Below are positions 18,606 to 28,300 of a stretch of 64,000 nt of DNA, in pieces. The stretch lies in contig NZ_JAGGKG010000025.1 in the NCBI RefSeq assembly GCF_017873435.1, forward strand, positions 1 through 64,000. The letters are read 5' to 3'. A model generated the notes under the pieces. That model made no database searches. It was given only the letters and a program-made list of their open reading frames with translations, and was not told the DNA's origin. A program made the translations under genes and the position numbers. The stretch's first letter is position 1; every line of letters starts with the position of its first letter. The DNA comes from Paenibacillus turicensis (GTDB lineage: Bacteria > Bacillota > Bacilli > Paenibacillales > Paenibacillaceae).

Positions 18606-19035
18606 CTGTAAAACTTTTTAAACGGATACTTGCACAGGAGCACAAGCGGAGGACAGATGGATTGTGGAGCAATGGAATAATTGCATTTAAAAATAAATTT
18701 TCTACTTTGATTAAGCTTAACTTTAAAGAATAAGTACTTAACAATAAGCAAACGTAGCGGAGGGGCAGAGAGATGGTGGAGAAGCGTCAGCGGCCGCCTT
18801 TAAGGTCTTATTTTCATCCATACAAAGGGCTGTTAAAAAAGAAAATGAGACCTTAACAGCGGTTGAAGCCACTCTCTGCACCGTAGCCTCTTACCTCAAC
18901 ATTGGCATTGTTAAGCACTGATTATCAAGTTGAGCTTACTTCAATCCAAATTTTATTTTTAAAAGCGAGCGAAACAACCTCTGCATATAGCGTTCTCCTC
19001 TCTGTGTAGTTAATCGTTAACATAAAGTTTTACAG
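18606..19035 (+). repeat. Nested pair of structured intergenic repeats (copy B inside copy A)
   Basis: A 430-base imperfect palindrome. The outer arms CTGTAAAACTTT (18606-18617) and AAAGTTTTACAG (19024-19035) are perfect complements. The conserved halves of copy A lie at 18645-18708 and 18947-18992. Its inner arms at 18686-18701 and 18948-18963 are AT-rich complements. Copy B sits in the loop of copy A: flanking arms 18733-18745 and 18907-18919 (12 of 13 match) and core 18755-18887. The cores share AGCGGAGG, a CAGA(G/T) block, TGGAG and TTTAA with copies at 30.2 and 37.3 kb. There is no coding sequence. It ends 22 bases before the sspF sigma-G promoter. Confidence 0.8.
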
Positions 19036-19057
19036 CCGATTTTGCCACTATTTCCAC

Positions 19058-19088
19058 TGCATGTTACTCAGCCGTAAGCCTCATACTA
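19058..19088 (+). promoter_or_regulatory. Sigma-G promoter of sspF
   Basis: TGCATG, 18 bases, CATACTA. Both elements match the sigma-G consensus (TGMATR and CATNNTA), as expected for a small acid-soluble spore protein gene. Confidence 0.85.
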
Positions 19089-19138
19089 TAACCGAGTTCA
19101 TTTGAACTTATGAAATAAAGCTGTGAGGAGGGTTTACA

Positions 19139-19318
19139 TTGAGTAGAAATCGTCGCAGAGTGATGTCAGAGCAGTTAAGGGTAGAGGTGGCGAAGGACCT
19201 TGGTATTTATGATACTGTCCAAAAGGAAGGCTGGGGCGGTATTAAGGCAAAGGATGCAGGTAACATGGTCAAAAGAGCGATTCAGCTTGCTGAGGAAGCC
19301 GCTGCACGCAAGTCATAA
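19139..19318 (+). CDS. sspF: Small acid-soluble spore protein SspF
   Basis: A 59-residue spore protein. Translation from TTG 19139 gives [13 protein letters not shown] at the start, a central [20 protein letters not shown] and [19 protein letters not shown] at the end. This is the alpha/beta-type SASP-related SspF pattern, including the conserved GWGGI and GNMVKRAI. SspF coats forespore DNA. The strong ribosome site GAGGAGG, the sigma-G promoter at 19058 and the terminator at 19326 all fit. It lies between veg and ispE, as in B. subtilis. Confidence 0.95.
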   Translation: MSRNRRRVMSEQLRVEVAKDLGIYDTVQKEGWGGIKAKDAGNMVKRAIQLAEEAAARKS

Positions 19319-19325
19319 TTTTACG

Positions 19326-19358
19326 ATGAAGTCCCATTTGGGGCTTCATTTATTTTTT
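19326..19358 (+). terminator. Terminator of sspF
   Basis: TGAAGTCCC pairs with GGGGCTTCA around ATTT, followed by TTTATTTTTT. Confidence 0.88.
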
Positions 19359-19375
19359 ATTTCAAGTGTTGCACG

Positions 19376-19404
19376 TAGACGTGAGTGGTAGTTTTTTTTA
19401 TAAT
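19376..19404 (+). promoter_or_regulatory. Probable promoter of ispE
   Basis: TAGACG, 17 bases, TATAAT. The -10 is perfect and the -35 matches at four positions. Confidence 0.5.
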
Positions 19405-19460
19405 ATGTTAAGTCTATATTAAGCAGGTTATGATGGAAATGTAAAAGGTAGGTGAATACC

Positions 19461-20342
19461 TTGAAAATTTATGAGAAGGCTCCAGCAAAAATTAATTTAA
19501 TGCTAGATGTATTACATAAAAGATCAGATGGTTATCACGAAGTAGAAATGATTATGACAATGGTCGATTTAGCAGATCGACTAGAAATGAGTGAGCTTCC
19601 ACGAGATACGATTATTATTTCGAGTCAGGTAGGATATATTCCGTTAGATGAGAAAAATTTAGCTTTTAAAGCTGCCAAATTAATTAAAGAACGATATCAC
19701 GTCACCAAAGGTGTATACATTCACCTTGATAAAAAAATTCCTGTTGCTGCAGGGCTTGCAGGGGGCAGTAGTGATGCCGCAGCTACTCTTCGTGGCTTAA
19801 ATCGCTTGTGGGGGCTAAACATCCCCTATGAGGAGCTTATGGAGCTCGGAGCGGAGTTAGGCTCAGATGTTCCTTTCTGCATCTCAGGTGGCACCGCGCT
19901 TGCGACAGGTCGCGGAGAGATTCTAACGGAGATCGCTAGCCCTCCACAATGCTGGGTCGTGTTAGCGAAGCTACCGATTAATGTATCTACCGCGGATGTG
20001 TATGGCAGACTACGAAGCACAGAAATTAAGCAGCATCCTTCAGCTAAGTCAATGATAGAGGCAATTGAATCCAAATCGTTCCATAACGTCTGTGGTGAGC
20101 TTGGAAATGTTCTTGAGGAAGTGACGCTTCAAATGTATCCAGAGGTGGCTCATCTCAAGGAAACGATGCAAAAGCTTGGGGCTGATGGCGTATTGATGTC
20201 AGGTAGTGGCCCAACAGTATTTGGACTTGTTTCTAAGGAGTCTAAGGTTCCAAGAATTTATAACGGATTACGAGGATTTTGTAAGGAAGTTTATGCAGTG
20301 CGCTTATTAAGTTCTTCATTAGACTTGAAAAAACACGTATAA
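19461..20342 (+). CDS. ispE: 4-diphosphocytidyl-2-C-methyl-D-erythritol kinase
   Basis: A 293-residue GHMP kinase for the fourth step of the non-mevalonate (MEP) isoprenoid pathway. It begins [15 protein letters not shown] and contains [12 protein letters not shown], the ATP-binding [20 protein letters not shown] and [11 protein letters not shown]. The TTG at 19461 is preferred: AGGTGA is 5-6 bases upstream and the start aligns with relatives, while a GTG at 19452 would be 2 bases from the site. purR follows at 48 bases. Confidence 0.94.
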   Translation: MKIYEKAPAKINLMLDVLHKRSDGYHEVEMIMTMVDLADRLEMSELPRDTIIISSQVGYIPLDEKNLAFKAAKLIKERYHVTKGVYIHLDKKIPVAAGLAGGSSDAAATLRGLNRLWGLNIPYEELMELGAELGSDVPFCISGGTALATGRGEILTEIASPPQCWVVLAKLPINVSTADVYGRLRSTEIKQHPSAKSMIEAIESKSFHNVCGELGNVLEEVTLQMYPEVAHLKETMQKLGADGVLMSGSGPTVFGLVSKESKVPRIYNGLRGFCKEVYAVRLLSSSLDLKKHV

Positions 20343-20354
20343 AAGTGGTATATT
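20325..20354 (+). promoter_or_regulatory. Probable promoter of purR
   Basis: TTGAAA, 18 bases, TATATT, overlapping the ispE end. The start would be near 20361. Confidence 0.5.
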
Positions 20355-20390
20355 TTCTATAAAATATTCGGATTTAGCGAGGGATGCTTC

Positions 20391-21221
20391 GTGACAAAGT
20401 TAAAAAGAAGCGCACGCTTAGTAGATATGACTCAGTATTTATTGTCCCGTCCTCATCAATTGATACCGCTAACTAATTTTGCCAAGCGCTATGGATCTGC
20501 AAAGTCATCCATTAGTGAAGATCTGGCAATTATCAAGGAAGTGTTTGAACTTGAAGGAATTGGTGAACTGAATACACAAGCAGGAGCTGCGGGTGGCGTA
20601 AAATATATTCCAATGGTGGCAAGGGCTGCGGCGTTAGCTTTTATTCAGGATTTGTGTGTTAAGCTAGCTTCCCCAGATCGTATATTACCTGGCGGATACT
20701 TATATATGTCAGATTTATTAGGACAACCTTCTTTAATGAACGAAGCAGGTAAGCTGTTTGCGACCGCATTTGCCGGTGTAGGTATTGACTGTATAATGAC
20801 GGTTGAAACAAAGGGGATTCCACTTGCTTATGCTACGGGTGCAGAATTAAACCTTCCTGTTGTCCTTGTGCGTAGAGACCATCAGGTTACTGAGGGTTCT
20901 GCGGTAAGTATTAACTATGTATCCGGCTCGCATAAAAGCCTTCATACGATGACTTTATCTCGTAGAGCATTGAAGGAGCATTCACGAGTACTAATCGTCG
21001 ATGATTTTATGAAGGCGGGGGGGACGATTCAGGGTATGGTCGATCTACTTGCAGAGTTTAATGCGGAAGTAGCGGGTGTAGGCGTATTGGTTGAGTCGGG
21101 TGAAGTGGAATCAGAGCAAAGATTACTCCATGATTATGTGAGCTTAGCAAGCTTACGTGCGGTGGATGCAAAAGGCAAAGAAATTGTGGTTGAACCAGGC
21201 AATTATTTTGACCGATGGTAA
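20391..21221 (+). CDS. purR: Purine operon repressor PurR
   Basis: A 276-residue Bacillus-type PurR: an N-terminal winged-helix domain (residues about 1-72) and a phosphoribosyltransferase-like domain that senses PRPP. The PRPP motif VLIVDDFMKAGGTIQG is visible. It represses purine synthesis genes and PRPP relieves it. The GTG start follows GCGAGGGA. The next gene in B. subtilis, yabJ (RidA family), is missing: spoVG follows directly. prs, which makes PRPP, is 2 kb downstream. Confidence 0.95.
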   Translation: MTKLKRSARLVDMTQYLLSRPHQLIPLTNFAKRYGSAKSSISEDLAIIKEVFELEGIGELNTQAGAAGGVKYIPMVARAAALAFIQDLCVKLASPDRILPGGYLYMSDLLGQPSLMNEAGKLFATAFAGVGIDCIMTVETKGIPLAYATGAELNLPVVLVRRDHQVTEGSAVSINYVSGSHKSLHTMTLSRRALKEHSRVLIVDDFMKAGGTIQGMVDLLAEFNAEVAGVGVLVESGEVESEQRLLHDYVSLASLRAVDAKGKEIVVEPGNYFDRW

Positions 21222-21274
21222 GTTTTAAAAAATTGTCGATTTTATAGGGATATTTCCGGGATTAAGACGAACGA

Positions 21275-21281
21275 TGTCGAA
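21275..21281 (+). promoter_or_regulatory. Possible Spo0A box upstream of spoVG
   Basis: TGTCGAA followed by AAG matches the 7-base Spo0A core. It lies 55-60 bases before the sigma-H promoter. A single short match. Confidence 0.35.
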
Positions 21282-21335
21282 AAGTCTGTTTAATAAAAAA
21301 AATTCCTGATTTTAGGATATTTATTTGATGAAAAA

Positions 21336-21362
21336 AAAGGATTTCCGTTTGCTATGTGGAAT
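21336..21362 (+). promoter_or_regulatory. Sigma-H promoter of spoVG
   Basis: AAAGGATTT, 11 bases, GTGGAAT matches the sigma-H consensus RNAGGAWWW and RNNGAAT with the right spacing. spoVG is a classic sigma-H gene in B. subtilis. Confidence 0.85.
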
Positions 21363-21402
21363 ATTACACCAAGTCTCTGATGGAAAAAGGTGGTGAACAC
21401 AT

Positions 21403-21690
21403 ATGCAAATTACGGATGTAAGGCTTCGCCGTGTCAGCTCCGAAGGGAGAATGAAAGCGATCGCATCCATTACCATCGACAATGAATTTGTTGTTCATGA
21501 CATTCGTGTCATCGATGGAAACAATGGAATGTTCGTGGCAATGCCAAGCAAGCGCACTCCGGACGGGGAATTCCGGGATATCGCGCATCCAATTTCTTCT
21601 GGCACTCGCGAGAAGATTCAAGCTGCAGTTTTGGCTGAATACGAACGTGCTGCTGAGCATGAAGAAGTTGTTGTTGAAGCTGGTGCATAA
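21403..21690 (+). CDS. spoVG: SpoVG, RNA-binding regulator
   Basis: A 95-residue SpoVG. In B. subtilis it affects asymmetric septation and cortex formation; in other Firmicutes it binds RNA and DNA. It has the conserved [11 protein letters not shown] start, [24 protein letters not shown] (split by a turn) and [20 protein letters not shown]. The C-terminus is a short acidic tail. GGTGG precedes the ATG. It has its own sigma-H promoter and a strong terminator. Confidence 0.96.
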   Translation: MQITDVRLRRVSSEGRMKAIASITIDNEFVVHDIRVIDGNNGMFVAMPSKRTPDGEFRDIAHPISSGTREKIQAAVLAEYERAAEHEEVVVEAGA

Positions 21691-21725
21691 GCATCAGTAA
21701 GCGTTTTTTTTATTAATTGGGGTTT

Positions 21726-21766
21726 GAGAAAAGAGAGCCATCACTTATGGCTCTCTTTTCTTTTTC
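21726..21766 (+). terminator. Terminator of spoVG
   Basis: GAGAAAAGAGAGCCAT pairs with ATGGCTCTCTTTTC around CACTT, followed by TTTTTC. Confidence 0.92.
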
Positions 21767-21817
21767 TCGTAAATGAGATATATTCAGTATTGAGTTTAGT
21801 AGAAGGAGGCATGGGCC

Positions 21818-23218
21818 TTGAAAAGGTTAGCGATTGTTCTGGCTGCAGGTCAGGGGAAGCGAATGAAGTCGAAATTATACAAAGTGCTTCATCCTGTGTG
21901 CGGCAAACCGATGGTCAGTCATGTGCTAGACGCGGTGCAGAAAGTCAACTGTGAACGCAGTATTGTGATTACAGGTCATGGTGCTGAAGTAGTGCAGTCT
22001 TATCTAGGCACATCTGTAGAATATGTGCTACAAAAAGAGCAATTAGGCACAGGTCATGCAGTGAAGCAGGCCAAGCCACTTCTGGGTTCGGAAGAAGGAA
22101 TCACACTTGTTTTGTGTGGCGATACACCACTTGTAACACCAGAAAGCCTAGAAGCTCTAATTGACTTGCATACTAAAAATGATGCAGCAGCAACAATACT
22201 TACGGCTAAAACCGATCATCCGCAAGGACTGGGACGAATTATCCGCAATGAACATGGTGCTGTTGTTCGCATTGTGGAGCAAAAGGATTGTTCCCCAGAA
22301 GAGGATGCTGTCAATGAGATCAATACAGGCACCTATTGTTTTGACAACGCGAAGCTATTTGCTGCCCTAGAGAAGGTCACAAACCAAAATGCACAGCAGG
22401 AGTATTATTTAACAGATGTAATTGGTATTCTTGTAAGTGAAGGCGAAATTGTGCAAGGGTATATGACTACAGATTATGCGGAGGCGATTGGTGTTAATGA
22501 TCGGTTAGCTTTATCTGAGGCAGAACGTTTAATGCGTGAGCGCATTTTACGAAAGCATATGCTGAATGGTGTAAGTATTATAGATCCATCTTCAACGTAT
22601 ATCGGTGCTGATGTATCCATTGGATCAGATACAGTGATCTATCCTGGCACTTCGATTTCTGGTAAGTGTGTAATTGGGGAGGATTGTGTAATTGGTCCCT
22701 CTGCAGATATTGAAGATAGCCAGATTGATGATGGTGCGAAGGTGAAACATTCTGTACTAAACCAGGCAATTGTTGGCTCTAGTACAACGGTGGGACCTTT
22801 CGCTTATTTGCGTCCTGGGGCGAAACTAGGCAGTCATGTGAAGGTGGGCGATTTTGTAGAAATCAAAAATGCTTCACTGGATGATGGTGCGAAGGTTTCT
22901 CATCTCAGCTACGTAGGTGACGCAAAGGTTGGTAAAAATGTAAATATCGGCTGTGGTGCGATTACAGTCAACTATGATGGATATAATAAATCTATGACAG
23001 AAATTGGCGACGATGCTTTTGTTGGCAGTAACGTTAATTTGATTGCTCCAGTTAAGGTTGGAGAAGGTGCCTATGTAGTGGCTGGTTCAACCGTGACCCA
23101 TGATGTCAAAGCTGGCGATCTTGCCATTGCAAGATCACGTCAGGAAAATAAAGCGGGATATGCGGACAAGCTTCGTGCTCGCGCTAAAGCTAAAAAGCAA
23201 AGAACACAGGAATCGTAA
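21818..23218 (+). CDS. glmU: Bifunctional UDP-GlcNAc pyrophosphorylase / GlcN-1-P acetyltransferase
   Basis: A 466-residue enzyme making UDP-GlcNAc for the cell wall. The N-terminal half is a nucleotidyltransferase with [19 protein letters not shown] at 8-26. From about residue 250 a left-handed beta-helix of hexapeptide repeats forms the acetyltransferase, with the conserved [20 protein letters not shown] block. The C-terminus is basic. The TTG start has AGAAGGAGG 8 bases upstream. An ATG at 21811 is in another frame. prs follows. Confidence 0.96.
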   Translation: MKRLAIVLAAGQGKRMKSKLYKVLHPVCGKPMVSHVLDAVQKVNCERSIVITGHGAEVVQSYLGTSVEYVLQKEQLGTGHAVKQAKPLLGSEEGITLVLCGDTPLVTPESLEALIDLHTKNDAAATILTAKTDHPQGLGRIIRNEHGAVVRIVEQKDCSPEEDAVNEINTGTYCFDNAKLFAALEKVTNQNAQQEYYLTDVIGILVSEGEIVQGYMTTDYAEAIGVNDRLALSEAERLMRERILRKHMLNGVSIIDPSSTYIGADVSIGSDTVIYPGTSISGKCVIGEDCVIGPSADIEDSQIDDGAKVKHSVLNQAIVGSSTTVGPFAYLRPGAKLGSHVKVGDFVEIKNASLDDGAKVSHLSYVGDAKVGKNVNIGCGAITVNYDGYNKSMTEIGDDAFVGSNVNLIAPVKVGEGAYVVAGSTVTHDVKAGDLAIARSRQENKAGYADKLRARAKAKKQRTQES

Positions 23219-23283
23219 AAATGATGGTTTTTCATTTGCATAAAAGTTTGATTTCAAAGACTAGCACGGAGGGTTTTTAATTT

Positions 23284-24237
23284 ATGACTTATTGTGATTC
23301 TAAACTGAAGATATTCACATGTAACTCTAATCCTAAATTGGCTCATCAAATCGCGGATTATATCGGGATTCCGATGGGCGATTCTGAGACTATGAGCTTT
23401 AGCGATGGTGAAATTCAGGTCAAATTATCTGAGAGTGTACGTGGTTGCCATGTATATATTGTGCAATCTACTTGTGCGCCGGTTAACGACAACTTGATGG
23501 AACTGCTTGTTATGGTCGATGCGTTAAAACGCGCTTCAGCTAAGAGTATTAATGTTGTTATTCCTTATTATGGTTATGCACGTCAAGACCGTAAGGCTCG
23601 TTCTCGTGATCCGATTACAGCGAAGCTGGTTGCGAATTTGATTGAAAAGGCAGGCGCTCATCGCGTGATCACAATGGACCTGCATGCGATGCAGATTCAA
23701 GGCTTTTTTGATATTCCAGTTGATCATATGCTTGGGGTTCCTATTCTTGCTCAATATTTCCGTTCCAAGCATATTACCAACCCAGTTGTCGTATCACCTG
23801 ACCATGGTGGTGTGGTTCGTGCTCGTAAATTGGCGGATTTCCTTAATGCGCCACTCGCGATCATTGACAAACGCCGTCCAGAGCCAAATGTGAGTGAAGT
23901 GATGAATATCATTGGTAATATCGAGGGTAAGACAGCGATCCTTATCGACGATATTATCGATACTGCAGGTACGATTGTTCTTGGTGCAAATGCACTCAAG
24001 GAAGGTGGAGTTGAGGAAGTTTATGCTTGCTGTACTCACCCGGTCCTATCTGGTCCTGCAATGGAGCGGCTTGAGAATTCTCCGCTTAAAGAGGTTGTTG
24101 TAACGGATACGATTCCGATTACTCATCCTAATCCAACAGACAAACTTAAAGTTTTATCTGTTGCTCCGCTACTAGGGGAAGCAATCATTCGTGTGCATGA
24201 AGAGCTCTCCATCAGTAAATTATTCGAAATCGAATAA
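23284..24237 (+). CDS. prs: Ribose-phosphate pyrophosphokinase
   Basis: A 317-residue class I PRPP synthetase. It shows [27 protein letters not shown] for ATP binding, the [12 protein letters not shown] catalytic segment and the PRPP loop [16 protein letters not shown] feeds nucleotide synthesis and signals to PurR, encoded 2 kb upstream. The ATG follows GGAGGG. The ctc (L25-like) gene that follows prs in B. subtilis is absent; pth comes next. Confidence 0.96.
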   Translation: MTYCDSKLKIFTCNSNPKLAHQIADYIGIPMGDSETMSFSDGEIQVKLSESVRGCHVYIVQSTCAPVNDNLMELLVMVDALKRASAKSINVVIPYYGYARQDRKARSRDPITAKLVANLIEKAGAHRVITMDLHAMQIQGFFDIPVDHMLGVPILAQYFRSKHITNPVVVSPDHGGVVRARKLADFLNAPLAIIDKRRPEPNVSEVMNIIGNIEGKTAILIDDIIDTAGTIVLGANALKEGGVEEVYACCTHPVLSGPAMERLENSPLKEVVVTDTIPITHPNPTDKLKVLSVAPLLGEAIIRVHEELSISKLFEIE

Positions 24238-24256
24238 GATTCCTGTTTTGATAAAT

Positions 24257-24306
24257 ACAGGGGTTGCAGTTTCCTTCGGGTGACTGGAACCCCTATCGTT
24301 ATTTTC
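24257..24306 (+). terminator. Hairpin between prs and pth, possible weak terminator
   Basis: GGGGTT-CAGT pairs with ACTG-AACCCC, a strong stem around CCTTCGGG. The following sequence is T-rich but broken (TATCGTTATTTTC), so attenuation or RNA processing is as likely as full stop. Confidence 0.5.
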
Positions 24307-24335
24307 AAAATTGTAGGTAGGAGGAATGGGTTAAA

Positions 24336-24896
24336 ATGAAGTGGATTGTTGGTCTGGGTAATCCAGGAAGCCAATACGCAAAAACAAGACATAATATTGG
24401 ATGGATGGCGCTGGATGAGCTTGCCTCCAGACATAACATTGCGATTAAGCAAAGCAAATGTAAAGCGTTGGTTGGTGAAGGGACGATCGATGGGGTAAAG
24501 GTAGCCCTAATTAAGCCGATGACTTATATGAACCTATCAGGTGAATCTGTCAGAGCTTTTATGGATTATTATAAGGTGCCCCTTGAAGATATGCTTGTAG
24601 TTTACGATGATTTAGATACAGAGGTCGGCAGGATTCGTCTTCGCTATCAAGGAAGTGCAGGTGGACATAATGGAATTAAGTCCATTATCCAGCATACAGG
24701 CACTCAAACGTTTAATCGAGTAAGAATGGGCATTTCTAGACCTGAGCCTGGCTATGCCATCGTGGATTATGTACTGAGTAAATTTGCAAAAAAAGAGCTC
24801 CCATTACTTCAAGATAGTATTGAGCGGGCAGCAGATGCAGTTACCTTTAGTTTAAACAACTCCTTTGAGCATACAATGGCTAAATTTAATGGCTAG
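24336..24896 (+). CDS. pth: Peptidyl-tRNA hydrolase
   Basis: A 186-residue hydrolase that frees tRNA from prematurely released peptidyl-tRNA. It has VGLGNPGSQYAKTRHNIGW with catalytic H19, the conserved KPMTYMNLSG, VVYDDLDTEVG and GSAGGHNGIKSI. The length is normal. A GGAGG ribosome site precedes it. It is followed 65 bases later by fin. Confidence 0.96.
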   Translation: MKWIVGLGNPGSQYAKTRHNIGWMALDELASRHNIAIKQSKCKALVGEGTIDGVKVALIKPMTYMNLSGESVRAFMDYYKVPLEDMLVVYDDLDTEVGRIRLRYQGSAGGHNGIKSIIQHTGTQTFNRVRMGISRPEPGYAIVDYVLSKFAKKELPLLQDSIERAADAVTFSLNNSFEHTMAKFNG

Positions 24897-24961
24897 CAAA
24901 GGCTAAACCGTAACCATTTAGGGCATACTGAGGGCATAACATTCCTTCAGGAGGCATATAT

Positions 24962-25192
24962 ATGGCTATAACTTATCTTTGTAGGCATTGTAATACGATA
25001 GTTGGTAGACTTGAAGATTCGCAAGTGACAGAGCAACAGCTAGGCTTCACTTCCTTGACCCCTGATGAGCGGAGAGATATAATAGCCTATGATTCAAATG
25101 GTGATATAAACGTCAAGGTTACATGTGAGTATTGCTCAGAAGCATTACGCAATCACCCTGAGCTTGCTTTGATCTCTAATCCACTACAGTGA
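24962..25192 (+). CDS. fin: Anti-sigma-F factor Fin
   Basis: A 76-residue zinc-finger protein (YabK). In B. subtilis Fin is made in the forespore and turns sigma-F off so that sigma-G can take over. Two CxxC pairs are seen: C7/C10 in YLCRHC and C55/C58 in CEYC. The strong ribosome site TCAGGAGG precedes the ATG. A clear sigma-F promoter was not found; GGCATA repeats at about 24919-24940 are suggestive only. A terminator follows, separating it from mfd. Confidence 0.93.
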   Translation: MAITYLCRHCNTIVGRLEDSQVTEQQLGFTSLTPDERRDIIAYDSNGDINVKVTCEYCSEALRNHPELALISNPLQ

Positions 25193-25286
25193 TAAAGAGT
25201 TTGAATAGGTAGAAATTGGCTTATATTCACCGCAGGAACGGCAGCTTTAACCGCATGTCGGTTAGCATCGTTTATGCTTGTGATAG

Positions 25287-25316
25287 AGTCTTGGCAGGTT
25301 GCTAAGGCTCCTTTTT
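25287..25316 (+). terminator. Terminator after fin
   Basis: GAGTCTTGGC pairs with GCTAAGGCTC (two G-U pairs) around AGGTT, followed by CTTTTT. Its T-run covers a TTG at 25315 that would otherwise be read as the mfd start. Confidence 0.75.
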
Positions 25317-25350
25317 GATTCAGGATTTTTTAGTAAGAGAGGTGCCTCAT

Positions 25351-28300
25351 TTGTTAGAATCACTTTTAGAAACATTCTCAAAGGATTCCGATTTTGCAAC
25401 AACTGTAGCTGGCGTTAATGCTGGTATGAAGGAGCAATTGATTTCGGGATTATCTGGTTCATCGAGACAAGTTATGCTAGCAGCACTTCATAAAGAAGCA
25501 AATCGACCGATGCTAGTAGTTACACATAATATGTTTGCTGCACAAAAAATTGCAGATGACTTACAGGAAGCGCTTTCGCATGAACAGGTTTTATTATACC
25601 CTGCAAATGAGCTTGTTGCGGCAGAATCGGCTGTATCTAGCCCAGAAATGTTAGCACAACGAATAGAGGTACTATTACAATGCGCTCAAGACTTTAGAGG
25701 GATTGTTGTGGTGCCTTATTCTGGTGTGCGCAGATTCATTCCGTCTCCGAAAGTGATGGCAGAAGCTTATATTAAGCTTGAGGTGGGCGGTAATCTGGAG
25801 CTAGATTCGTTTTTATCCAACATGATTGAGTTAGGCTACGAGCGTGTAGAGCGTGTTGAGTCTAGAGGCGAGATGAGTGTGCGTGGGGGGATTATAGATT
25901 TTTACCCACTTACAGCAAATTCAGCGTATCGAGTAGAATTGTTTGATGATGAAATTGACTCGATTCGTACATTTGATCCAACCGATCAACGTTCTATTGA
26001 CCAAATCAAGCAAGTTAATATTACACCATGCAAGGAAATTATTGCTTCAGGTCAAGCTTTGGAGTTAGCAGCACAAGGTGTATTTGCAAGATTAGAGATT
26101 CAGCTTGAAAAGATGACAGATCGTACAGCAAAGCAAAAGCTCAAGGAAGAAGTCTCTAGAGAGATAGAGATGTTGCGTCAGCATATTTATTTTTCTGAGA
26201 TATATAAATACATTTCTTTAATTTATCCTGAGCACCATACGTTATATGATTATATGTCACCTGATACGTTGCTTGTTTTAGATGAACCTGCACGTTTATT
26301 AGAGACGGCCAAGCAGCTAGAGCGCGATGAAACAGAATGGAATCTAAACCTATTCCAAAATGGTAAAAGCTTGCCTGAGCTTAAGCTTGCACATGAAAGT
26401 GATCGTGTGTTGTATCATCGTCCTTTTCAAACTTTATTTTTATCGTTATTTTTACGTCAGGTTCCTCATGTTCAGCCTCAAAATATCGTAAACTTTGTAA
26501 GCCGAACGATGCAGGATTTTCATGGGCAAATGAATGTGCTTAAATCTGAAATGGAGCGTTGGAAAAAAAGTGGTGCGCATGTTGTGATGTTAGCAAGCGG
26601 GACGGAACGCATGGAAAGAATGCGCCGCGTCTTAGATGACTATGCAATCGAAGCGCCAACAATTATCCAAGGGAATCTACAGTCTGGTTTTGAGTTACCT
26701 TCAATCCATCTTGTTGTCATTACCGAAGGTGAGATGTTCTCTCAAAAGCAACGAAAAACTCGTAAAACAACAAAAAGCATGGATAATGCGGAACGGATTA
26801 AGAGCTACACTGAATTAAAGATTGGCGATTATGTTGTTCATCAAAATCATGGGATTGGGAAATATATTGGCATCGGTACACTAGAGGTTGCAGGTATTCA
26901 TAAAGATTACATGCATATTATGTACGCAGGTGGAGACAAACTATCGGTTCCAATTGAACAAATTGATCTCATTCAAAAATATGTTGGGGCAGAGGATAAA
27001 GAGCCAAAGGTTTATAAGCTAGGCGGAAACGATTGGACAAAGGTAAAAAATAAAGTTCGCTCCTCGGTGCAAGACATTGCGGATGAACTTATTAAGCTCT
27101 ATGCGGATCGTCAAGCCTCAGCAGGTTTTGGGTTTGAAAAGGATACACCTGAGCAGCAGGAATTTGAAGCGATATTCCCTTATGACGAGACACATGATCA
27201 GCTAAGGGCGATAGAAGAAATTAAACGGGACATGGAACAGAAACGTCCGATGGATCGTTTATTATGTGGAGATGTTGGATACGGAAAAACCGAGGTCGCC
27301 ATTCGTGCAGCGTTTAAGGCAGCAATCGAGGGTAAGCAGGTCGCGGTGCTTGTGCCAACTACCATTTTAGCACAACAGCATTTTGAAACGTTCCGCGAGC
27401 GTTTTTCTGGCTATCCGATTCAAATCCATTCCTTGAGTCGTTTCCGTAGCCGCAAAGAACAAAATGAAACGATCAAAGGGATTAAAAATGGGACAGTGGA
27501 CATCATTATTGGTACACATCGTTTGTTATCCCAAGACATCGTATTTAAGGATTTGGGCTTACTTATTGTGGATGAGGAGCAGCGCTTTGGGGTTACGCAC
27601 AAGGAGAAGCTGAAGCGACTTAAAACCAATGTAGACGTGCTTACGTTAACAGCAACACCTATTCCAAGAACTTTACACATGTCAATGTTAGGTGTACGTG
27701 ATTTGTCTGTCATTGAAACGCCACCTGAAAATAGATTTCCTGTGCAGACTTATGTTGTTGAGCATAGCTTTGCACTTGTTCGTGAGGCCATTGAACGTGA
27801 AATGGCGCGTGGAGGTCAAATCTATTATCTCTATAACCGAGTTCAAGGTATTCAGGAGATGGCAGCACATATTTCCGCTTTAGTACCTGATGCTAGAGTT
27901 GGGATTGGACATGGGCAAATGTCAGAGCAGGAGCTTGAAAAAACAATTCTTGATTTCCTTGATGGGGAATATGACGTATTGGTAAGTACAAGTATTATTG
28001 AAACAGGCGTCGATATTCCTAACGTAAATACACTGATTGTCCATGATGCCGATAAAATGGGACTATCACAGCTTTACCAGCTTAGAGGGCGTGTAGGACG
28101 GTCTAATCGAATTGCTTATGCTTATTTCACGTATCAGCGCGATAAGTCCTTAACAGAGGTAGCAGAAAAACGTCTACAATCGATCAAGGAGTTTACAGAG
28201 CTTGGATCAGGCTTCAAAATTGCGATGCGGGATCTGTCTATACGGGGTGCAGGAAATTTACTTGGTGCTGAGCAGCACGGCTTTATTGCCTCCGTTGGTT

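Noticed and set aside
18606-19035. CRISPR array or transposase-bearing insertion sequence
   Set aside because: Copies are nested and inverted, with no regular spacers, and no frame longer than a few dozen codons lies inside.
21724-21954. 76-codon plus-strand frame across the spoVG terminator and glmU start
   Set aside because: It begins in the terminator stem and then runs out of frame through the glmU nucleotidyltransferase motif.
24919-24945. sigma-F promoter for fin
   Set aside because: Two GCATA-like boxes are present but no -10 in the right place matches at enough positions.
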